From NCBI GenBank assembly GCA_045535205.1, contig JAZSLF010000015.1, forward strand, positions 1 to 13,806: a stretch of 13,806 bases of DNA, read 5' to 3'. Of the stretch, positions 1 to 4,573 are shown piece after piece (the first letter of the stretch is position 1; each line of letters opens with the position of its first letter). Under the pieces are notes generated by a model. The model searched no databases, had not been told where the DNA came from, and saw only the letters and a program-made list of their open reading frames with translations. The position numbers and the translations under genes were made by a program. The DNA is from RUG14199 sp045535205. GTDB taxonomy: Bacteria; Bacillota; Clostridia; Oscillospirales; CAG-272.

Positions 1-437
1 AAAGAAAATCCGCTTCCGGTGTAACACAATGGAATGGCACAGACTAAAACAATGAAATCAAGTACGCCTAAAACGCTCATTCTTGCCATCACCACACTTT
101 TCAAAGAAAACCGGGTAGACATTTCAAATTCACTCATTCCATACATCGTAGTGCGGGTGCTTTCCGCTACTGCCAAAAGCCCTAAAATCGGCACAAACGC
201 AGACACGATCCATAATGTATTCTCGCTGATATAATTAGCCCCGATCACCGCAGGCAGCAGCAACAGAACAGAAAACACCAATGTCATTTTCCTCATGTAT
301 GATGCCTGTACTAATATAAAGCGAAACATACTAATTCTTGACCCAGGTAATGTTCTTAAAAATCGTATCTTTTCCTGCCGGTTTGGTTGTGGGGCTTCAA
401 ATGCCTTTTGAATGTTCCGTTTTAATTTATTATCCAT
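1..437 (-). CDS. Small integral membrane protein coupled to sigma factor (partial, C-terminus beyond window)
   Basis: I read 145 residues from an ATG at 437-435 to the window edge; no stop is reached, so the C-terminus is missing. The first 45 residues are basic and polar (starting MDNKLKRNIQKAFEAPQPNR). Hydrophobic segments follow at about residues 51-69, 75-92 and 122-139, so at least three membrane spans are likely. Its start codon lies inside the 3' end of the sigma-factor gene: the two reading frames overlap by 8 bases (430-437), which implies translational coupling and one operon. A membrane protein encoded directly after an ECF sigma gene is often its anti-sigma factor or part of the envelope-stress module it controls, but no anti-sigma domain is recognisable here. 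The family is unknown to me; the coding call is firm from the open frame and coupling. Confidence 0.75.
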   Translation of the reverse strand, partial: MDNKLKRNIQKAFEAPQPNRQEKIRFLRTLPGSRISMFRFILVQASYMRKMTLVFSVLLLLPAVIGANYISENTLWIVSAFVPILGLLAVAESTRTTMYGMSEFEMSTRFSLKSVVMARMSVLGVLDFIVLVCAIPLCYTGSGFS

Positions 438-894
438 TTGAAAATCCCTCCTTCAATAATTCCTCTTTCAACCATTTCAAAGATTTAGATAATTTCCGAT
501 AAACAGCAAAGCGGGATAACCCAGTGATTTTGCAAATCGCTGTAATAGATATTTCGTTTACATACCGCAAAAAAATCAATTCTTGTTCATCTTCCGGTAA
601 TTTTGACATTATCATTCTTAATGTTAAATTACTTATCAGGTCTTCGGTTGGGTCATCTATAACTTCTTCTGTTATTTCCTCTAAGCTTTCAGTCGTCCGC
701 CTACGAAAGTGGTCTATACACAAATTCTTTGCAATTGTGTATAAGTACGGCAGCGCTTTGTCACTGCCAAGATTTAATCCTTGCTTGTAAAAACGAAGAA
801 AGGTTTCTTGGGTAATTTCCTGTGCTATTTGATCATCATACATCTTGAAATAGCAATATCGGTATATTTTGTCATATTGTTCTTCAATATCCAT
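430..894 (-). CDS. ECF-type sigma-70 family RNA polymerase sigma factor
   Basis: This is a 154-residue protein with the two-domain plan of group 4 (ECF) sigma factors. Region 2 covers about residues 5-66, with the core-binding stretch EITQETFLRFYK (about 26-37) and the -10-recognition helix ending in IAKNLCIDHFRRR. Region 4 covers about residues 88-147, containing LPEDEQELIFLRYVNEIS and a helix-turn-helix around ITAICKITGLSRFAVYRKL. The acidic linker between them (about 68-86) is typical. A GGGAGG ribosome binding site lies at 906-911, 11 bases before the ATG. It would direct RNA polymerase to a small regulon, usually envelope stress or antimicrobial-peptide response in Firmicutes; the target here is unknown. 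It is co-transcribed with the membrane protein whose start codon overlaps its end. Confidence 0.9.
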   Translation of the reverse strand: MDIEEQYDKIYRYCYFKMYDDQIAQEITQETFLRFYKQGLNLGSDKALPYLYTIAKNLCIDHFRRRTTESLEEITEEVIDDPTEDLISNLTLRMIMSKLPEDEQELIFLRYVNEISITAICKITGLSRFAVYRKLSKSLKWLKEELLKEGFSNG

Positions 895-964
895 ATTAAA
901 CTGAACCTCCCTTCATAATGTTTAACGGATCAGGGGCATGAAATGTGCGGCTATTTCTAAAAAA

Positions 965-993
965 TATTTATAGGTTGAGAAAATACTTAACAA
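965..993 (-). promoter_or_regulatory. Probable promoter of the sigma factor/membrane protein operon
   Basis: On the minus strand, TTGTTA (988-993) and TAAATA (965-970) are separated by exactly 17 bases. This leaves a leader of about 60 bases before the sigma-factor ribosome binding site and start. The hexamers are imperfect, so this is a plausible housekeeping promoter, not a certain one. A second, sigma-specific autoregulatory promoter could exist but I did not see one. Confidence 0.45.
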
Positions 994-1150
994 GATCACA
1001 AAGCGGCGACCGGTGCTTTGCCAGATTGCCGCTGCTTGATGACCTGCAACTATATTTCTCGATGAAACTACACCATTAAGGTAATTTACTTCCTCCGAAC
1101 TTAACTTGATAGCCACTTGCAACCATTCCTTTTTATAATTTTCACACTGT

Positions 1151-1172
1151 GTGTTGCAAAAGTGTTGCAAAG
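1151..1172. repeat. Tandem 11-bp direct repeat (GTGTTGCAAAA / GTGTTGCAAAG)
   Basis: Two adjacent copies, 1151-1161 and 1162-1172, differ only in the last base. They sit just downstream, in the minus-strand sense, of the terminator hairpin at 1195-1231. Short adjacent direct repeats like this can be recombinase arm-binding sites or transcription-factor sites, but nothing in the window proves either. The stretch 895-1322 otherwise contains the sigma-operon promoter, this repeat and two hairpins, and no convincing gene. Confidence 0.5.
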
Positions 1173-1194
1173 GCATTTTCACTAAAACATAAAA

Positions 1195-1231
1195 TGCCCG
1201 AAAGCCCTTTGTTTCAAAGGGTTTTCGGGCA
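1195..1231 (-). terminator. Rho-independent terminator downstream of the four-helix-bundle gene
   Basis: A 17-bp stem (1195-1211 with 1215-1231, one G-T wobble) closes a 3-base loop. Read on the minus strand, it is followed by a T-rich tract (TTTTATGTTTT), so it terminates leftward transcription arriving from the four-helix-bundle gene or guaA. On the plus strand there is no T tract. Confidence 0.75.
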
Positions 1232-1250
1232 CTTGTAAGTTGTTAAAGTA

Positions 1251-1269
1251 TGGGTTCATAAGGAACCCA
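1251..1269. other. Small hairpin
   Basis: A perfect 7-bp inverted repeat (TGGGTTC / GAACCCA) surrounds a 5-base loop in the 3' untranslated region of the four-helix-bundle gene. It has no T tract and no assigned role. Confidence 0.4.
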
Positions 1270-1322
1270 GTCGCAAAACATAGTCGTCTCACTCGTTTGG
1301 AGCACTTCGTGATACTTTTGCT

Positions 1323-1703
1323 TTAAGATTTTTGCTGTTGCTTTTTCTTCAGCGTTGTTACCGAAGAAACAAGCATACGTCTAAGTTCTATGCAATCTTT
1401 TTGGATTTTTTCAAAATCTTCTTTTGAAAGGCTGTTAACTTCAAAAAGCAGTTCAAGCCAATATTCGCTTTCATTACATTCTTTCAGTGCGATTTCAAAT
1501 TTGGAAATGAAGTCTTTTGTTCCTTGACCGTATTGAGCTTCGTGAATGTTTGCACCAACGGATGTTCCGGAACGGAGCAATTGATTGCTTAACGCTGATT
1601 CTACACCGTTTTGCTTTAATTTACGGCAAAGAAAAACGATGCTTTTTGCAAAATCTTTGGATTTTGTCCTTAATACGCTGTCGGCCATATCGCACTCTTT
1701 CAT
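1323..1703 (-). CDS. Four-helix-bundle protein (S23/IVP family)
   Basis: This 126-residue (or 121-residue) protein matches the four-helix-bundle family named after the ORF in 23S rRNA intervening sequences and structurally related to the Avd protein of diversity-generating retroelements. The diagnostic block QLLRSGTSVGANIHEA is at residues 41-56, followed by the helix FISKFEIALKECNESEYWLELL (split by family-typical E and W residues) and a Lys/Gln-rich tail. Members are small, basic and oligomeric; their cellular role is not settled. The ATG at 1703 has no ribosome binding site. The internal ATG at 1688 is preceded by a weak GAAAGAG and gives MADSVLRTKS, closer to family N-termini as I remember them, so 1688 is the likelier start. 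No clear promoter precedes it, so readthrough from guaA across the hairpin element is possible. A strong terminator follows. Confidence 0.85.
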   Translation of the reverse strand: MKECDMADSVLRTKSKDFAKSIVFLCRKLKQNGVESALSNQLLRSGTSVGANIHEAQYGQGTKDFISKFEIALKECNESEYWLELLFEVNSLSKEDFEKIQKDCIELRRMLVSSVTTLKKKQQQKS

Positions 1704-1710
1704 TTTTGTT

Positions 1711-1892
1711 TTTTAGTTTAGAGTTATAAGTTTGGCTTTGCCAAACGTTATGAGCTTGCTTTGCAAGCGTTATGATATGATCGCCGATGAAGTATCAAAC
1801 GTTGCCGCAAGGCAACTCATAACTGTGCGAAGCACATCATAACTGATAACTCGCCGCAGGCGATCATAGTTGAGTTTTGCTATGCAAAACTC
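1711..1892 (-). repeat. Multi-hairpin element, copy 1, in the guaA 3' region
   Basis: The guaA transcript would carry six consecutive short hairpins here: 1872-1892 (overlapping the guaA stop codon), 1852-1862, 1824-1836, 1801-1816, 1754-1768 and 1730-1746. They end in a 19-base tail, the complement of TTTTAGTTTAGAGTTATAA (1711-1729). Linkers on the 5' side read GTTATGA-like and those on the 3' side read TCATAAC-like, so they can pair with each other. A perfect 10-bp long-range pair (1776-1785 with 1859-1868) competes with the hairpin at 1852-1862. A second copy at 10964-11159 shares the linkers and tail but has different stem sequences. No protein is encoded. The function is unknown; options are a 3' UTR structure, a REP/MITE-like mobile repeat or a small RNA. 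Confidence 0.8.
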
Positions 1893-2892
1893 ACTCCCAC
1901 TCTATTGTTCCGATAGGTTTCGGTGTAAGGTCGTAGAGGACACGGTTGATGCCTTCTACTTCGTTTGTGATACGGTTTGTGATATGGTGGAGAACTGCAT
2001 AGGGAATTTCTTCGATCGTTGCGCTCATAGCATCGGAGGTGTTTACGGCACGGATGATTGCGGGCCAGCCTTCGTAACGGCTTTCTTCCTTAACGCCTAC
2101 ACTCTTGATGTCGGGGATAACCACGAAATACTGCCATACCTTTTCTGCAAGACCGTTTTTGTCAAATTCTTCACGGAGAATTGCATCTGCTTCACGGAGT
2201 GCGTGGAGTCTGTCTCTTGTGATGGCACCGAGGCAGCGAACGCCGAGACCGGGGCCGGGGAAGGGCTGACGGTATACCATTGCGTGAGGAAGACCGAGAG
2301 CTTCGCCTACTACACGGACTTCGTCTTTGAAGAGAAGCTTGATAGGTTCTACAAGTTCAAACTGGAGGTCATCGGGAAGGCCGCCTACGTTGTGGTGGGA
2401 CTTAACAGCCTTCTTGCCTTCAGCCTGCTTTATGCTTTCGAGGATGTCAGGATAGATAGTACCTTGTGCAAGGTAGTCGATGTCGTTAAGCTTTCTTGCT
2501 TCGTCTGCAAATACGTTTATGAATTCTGCACCGATGATCTTTCTTTTTGTTTCGGGATCGCTTACGTTTGCAAGGAGATCGAGGAAACGGTCAGTTGCAT
2601 CGACGTAAATGAGGTTGGCATCAAGCTCACCTTCAAAAAGCTTGATTACGTTTTCACTCTCGTCCTTACGCATAAGGCCGTGGTTTACGTGAACGCATAC
2701 GAGCTGTTTGCCGATAGCTTTGATAAGAAGGGCGGCAACAACTGAGGAGTCTACACCGCCTGAGAGGGCGAGAAGAACTTTTTTGTCACCGACTTGCTTC
2801 TGAATTTCCGCTATTTGTTCTGCGATAAAAGCATCTGCAAGAGCTTTGGTGGTAATTCTTTCCATTGTTTCGGGGCGTACGTTGTTTTGCAT
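1891..2892 (-). CDS. guaA: GMP synthase, ATP-pyrophosphatase and dimerisation subunit (no glutaminase domain)
   Basis: This cytosolic enzyme adenylates XMP and aminates it to GMP in purine synthesis. The 333-residue protein starts just before the ATP-pyrophosphatase domain: the PP-loop SGGVDSS is at residues 44-50, followed by VHVNHGLMRK, the ADEARKL and IKSHHNVGGLP-like stretches, then the C-terminal dimerisation domain with RQPFPGPGLGVRCLG and the canonical ending PIGTIEWE. Usual bacterial GuaA is about 510-525 residues with an N-terminal class I glutamine amidotransferase domain; that domain is absent. This start is natural, with GGAGG at 2901-2905, 8 bases upstream, and a strong promoter behind it, so this is not a visible truncation. 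The ammonia-producing partner must be encoded elsewhere, as in archaeal two-subunit enzymes, or free ammonia is used. The TGA stop lies within the first hairpin of the downstream element. Confidence 0.93.
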   Translation of the reverse strand: MQNNVRPETMERITTKALADAFIAEQIAEIQKQVGDKKVLLALSGGVDSSVVAALLIKAIGKQLVCVHVNHGLMRKDESENVIKLFEGELDANLIYVDATDRFLDLLANVSDPETKRKIIGAEFINVFADEARKLNDIDYLAQGTIYPDILESIKQAEGKKAVKSHHNVGGLPDDLQFELVEPIKLLFKDEVRVVGEALGLPHAMVYRQPFPGPGLGVRCLGAITRDRLHALREADAILREEFDKNGLAEKVWQYFVVIPDIKSVGVKEESRYEGWPAIIRAVNTSDAMSATIEEIPYAVLHHITNRITNEVEGINRVLYDLTPKPIGTIEWE

Positions 2893-2942
2893 TATTTCAT
2901 CCTCCGAGTTGATTTGAAATGGTATAAATATATTATGGTATT

Positions 2943-2971
2943 ATATTATCACACATGAAGAACGGTGTCAA
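2943..2971 (-). promoter_or_regulatory. Strong promoter of guaA
   Basis: On the minus strand, a perfect -35 TTGACA (2966-2971) lies 17 bases from -10 TAATAT (2943-2948). A-rich tracts lie further upstream in the promoter's own orientation (about 2997-3013) and could act as an UP element. The leader before the ATG is only about 45 bases, too short for a guanine riboswitch, so purine control by that route is not supported here. Confidence 0.85.
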
Positions 2972-3014
2972 GAAAATTCATATCTGCATATTGTAGTTTT
3001 TTTTTGCTTTTTTC

Positions 3015-3043
3015 TTGATTAGTTTGTTCATTTTTGTTAGAAT
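3015..3043 (+). promoter_or_regulatory. Probable promoter of the MATE gene
   Basis: TTGATT (3015-3020) and TAGAAT (3038-3043) are separated by 17 bases, about 30 bases before the start codon. It is divergent from the guaA promoter, with about 45 bases between the two -35 boxes. Confidence 0.55.
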
Positions 3044-3074
3044 TAAATCAATATTCATGCAAGGATAGATGTTA

Positions 3075-4469
3075 ATGAAAAAAGATTTACTTTGTAAGCT
3101 GAGAGACGGAGACAAGCTTTTGTTGAGTGAACAGCTTATGCTGATAATAAAGCTCAGTCTTCCTGCTATAATGGCACAGCTTTCGTCTATTATAATGCAA
3201 TATATCGATGCTTCTATGGTGGGGCGTCTCGGTGCCGGCGGCTCTGCATCCATTGGGCTCGTTACGTCGTGTACATGGATGTTCGGAGGACTTTGCTCTG
3301 CCGCAGTTATAGGCTTTTCCGTTCAGGTGGCACAGCAGGTGGGTGCGGGAGACTTCAGGGCGGCAAGGAGTATTATGAAGCACGGCTTTTTGGTTGCTGT
3401 CGGCTTCAGCGTTGTACTCGGTATTATAGGGGCACTTCTCAGCTTTAGGCTTCCGTCTTTGCTGGGTGCTGATGAGACTATAGCTTCCGATGCAACCAAA
3501 TATTTTCTCGTATACTCTCTGTCACTTCCTTTTTATCAGCTCAGACAGGTCTCAAGCAGTATGCTTCAGGCAAGCGGAAACATGAAGATTCCCGGTATGC
3601 TTCACATTGTTATGTGCTTTCTTGATGTAATATTTAACTTTTTGCTTATTTTTGAGCCTGTTACTGTCGGAAAGATTACTTTCGGATGTGCAGGCTTGGG
3701 TGTGACGGGAGCTGCTCTCGGTACAGCCCTTTCCCATGTTGTGATTGGGATAATTATGTGCTTCTATTTGCTTTGCCGTTCTGATATATTGAAAATAAGA
3801 CGGGGCGAGAGCTTCCGATTCAGCGGTAAATGCTTGAAGACGGGACTCAGAATTGCTCTGCCTGTCGGATTTGAGGAGTTTGTTACAGGCGGTGCTTACG
3901 TGGTATCTTCTGCAATCGTTGCACCTCTCGGAACAATAGCTATTGCGGCAAACTCCTTTGCTCTTACTGCGGAAAGCCTTTGCTATATGCCGGGATACGG
4001 GATAGGTGCGGCGGCAACGACCATCATCGGTCAGAGTATAGGAGCAGGCAGACGGGATCTCACCGTTAAGCTGGGCTGGCTTACTACACTTTTCGGTATG
4101 CTGATAATGACGGTGACAGGTGTATTACTTTACTTTACGGCACCCTTTATGATGTCGCTTTTGAGTAAGGATGCACAGGTTGTGGCACTCGGTGTTAAGG
4201 TTCTTCGTATCGAAGCCTTTGCGGAACCGCTTTTTGCGGCATCTATCATTGGACTCGGTGTTTTCAGAGGTACGGGTGATACTTTGATTCCCAGTATTTT
4301 TAATTTTATCAGCATGTGGGCAGTAAGACTTACACTTTCGGCTTTTCTTGCATCGAGATACGGTCTTGTGGGTGTGTGGATCGCCATGTGCTTTGAGCTT
4401 TGCTTTAGGGGAATACTGTTCCTTATCAGACTGTCGGGTAAAAAGTGGCATGAACGGAAAGAAACCTGA
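3075..4469 (+). CDS. MATE family multidrug/toxin efflux transporter
   Basis: This integral membrane antiporter exports cationic compounds or toxins using Na+ or H+. The 464-residue length and about twelve hydrophobic segments, in two similar halves, are those of the family. Family marks include the N-terminal block LPAIMAQLSS...DASMVGRLG, the loop QQVGAGDFRAAR, its second-half counterpart GQSIGAGRRDLTVKLG, and VFRGTGDTLIPS in the late cytoplasmic loop. I chose the ATG at 3075 over the one at 3069, because AAGGA at 3061-3065 is 9 bases from the former and only 3 from the latter. The substrate cannot be told from sequence. It is a single-gene unit with its own promoter and terminator, unlinked in function to its neighbours. 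Confidence 0.93.
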   Translation: MKKDLLCKLRDGDKLLLSEQLMLIIKLSLPAIMAQLSSIIMQYIDASMVGRLGAGGSASIGLVTSCTWMFGGLCSAAVIGFSVQVAQQVGAGDFRAARSIMKHGFLVAVGFSVVLGIIGALLSFRLPSLLGADETIASDATKYFLVYSLSLPFYQLRQVSSSMLQASGNMKIPGMLHIVMCFLDVIFNFLLIFEPVTVGKITFGCAGLGVTGAALGTALSHVVIGIIMCFYLLCRSDILKIRRGESFRFSGKCLKTGLRIALPVGFEEFVTGGAYVVSSAIVAPLGTIAIAANSFALTAESLCYMPGYGIGAAATTIIGQSIGAGRRDLTVKLGWLTTLFGMLIMTVTGVLLYFTAPFMMSLLSKDAQVVALGVKVLRIEAFAEPLFAASIIGLGVFRGTGDTLIPSIFNFISMWAVRLTLSAFLASRYGLVGVWIAMCFELCFRGILFLIRLSGKKWHERKET

Positions 4470-4479
4470 ATATACGGAA

Positions 4480-4515
4480 TATGCCCCAAGCGTTTTTGGT
4501 GACGCTTGGGGCATA
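4480..4515 (+). other. Long inverted repeat after the MATE gene
   Basis: A perfect 13-bp stem (TATGCCCCAAGCG at 4480-4492 with its complement at 4503-4515) closes a 10-base loop, starting 11 bases after the MATE stop. No T tract follows directly, so it is probably a 3'-end stabilising hairpin ahead of the true terminator. Its left arm ATGCCCCAAGC recurs at 10951-10961, after another gene's stop. Confidence 0.6.
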
Positions 4516-4532
4516 CTTGTTGGTCAAGTGGT

Positions 4533-4573
4533 CCTCAAGTATTCCGCAAGGAATGCTTGGGATTCTCTTTTTT
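4533..4573 (+). terminator. Rho-independent terminator of the MATE gene
   Basis: A 10-bp stem with one wobble pair (4536-4545 with 4550-4559) closes a GCAA loop. It is followed on the plus strand by the T-rich TTCTCTTTTTT (4563-4573). It reaches into the stop codon of the convergent minus-strand gene. On the minus strand there is no T tract after it. Confidence 0.7.

Noticed and set aside
922..1182. 86-codon minus-strand frame between the terminator hairpin and the sigma gene
   Set aside because: It starts with GTG, has no ribosome binding site, resembles no family I know, covers the likely promoter of the sigma operon and begins within the direct repeats. A decayed gene remnant remains possible.
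1711..1892. CRISPR-like array of short repeats
   Set aside because: The repeated units are 7-9 base linkers around hairpins of differing sequence, without equal-length repeats and spacers and without cas genes.
1870..2745. 291-codon plus-strand frame
   Set aside because: It is antisense to guaA, whose protein matches GMP synthase throughout. The Cys- and Val-rich translation is a typical shadow.
2893..2942. Purine riboswitch in the guaA leader
   Set aside because: The leader after the promoter is about 45 bases, too short for the three-way junction, and no purine-aptamer core is visible.
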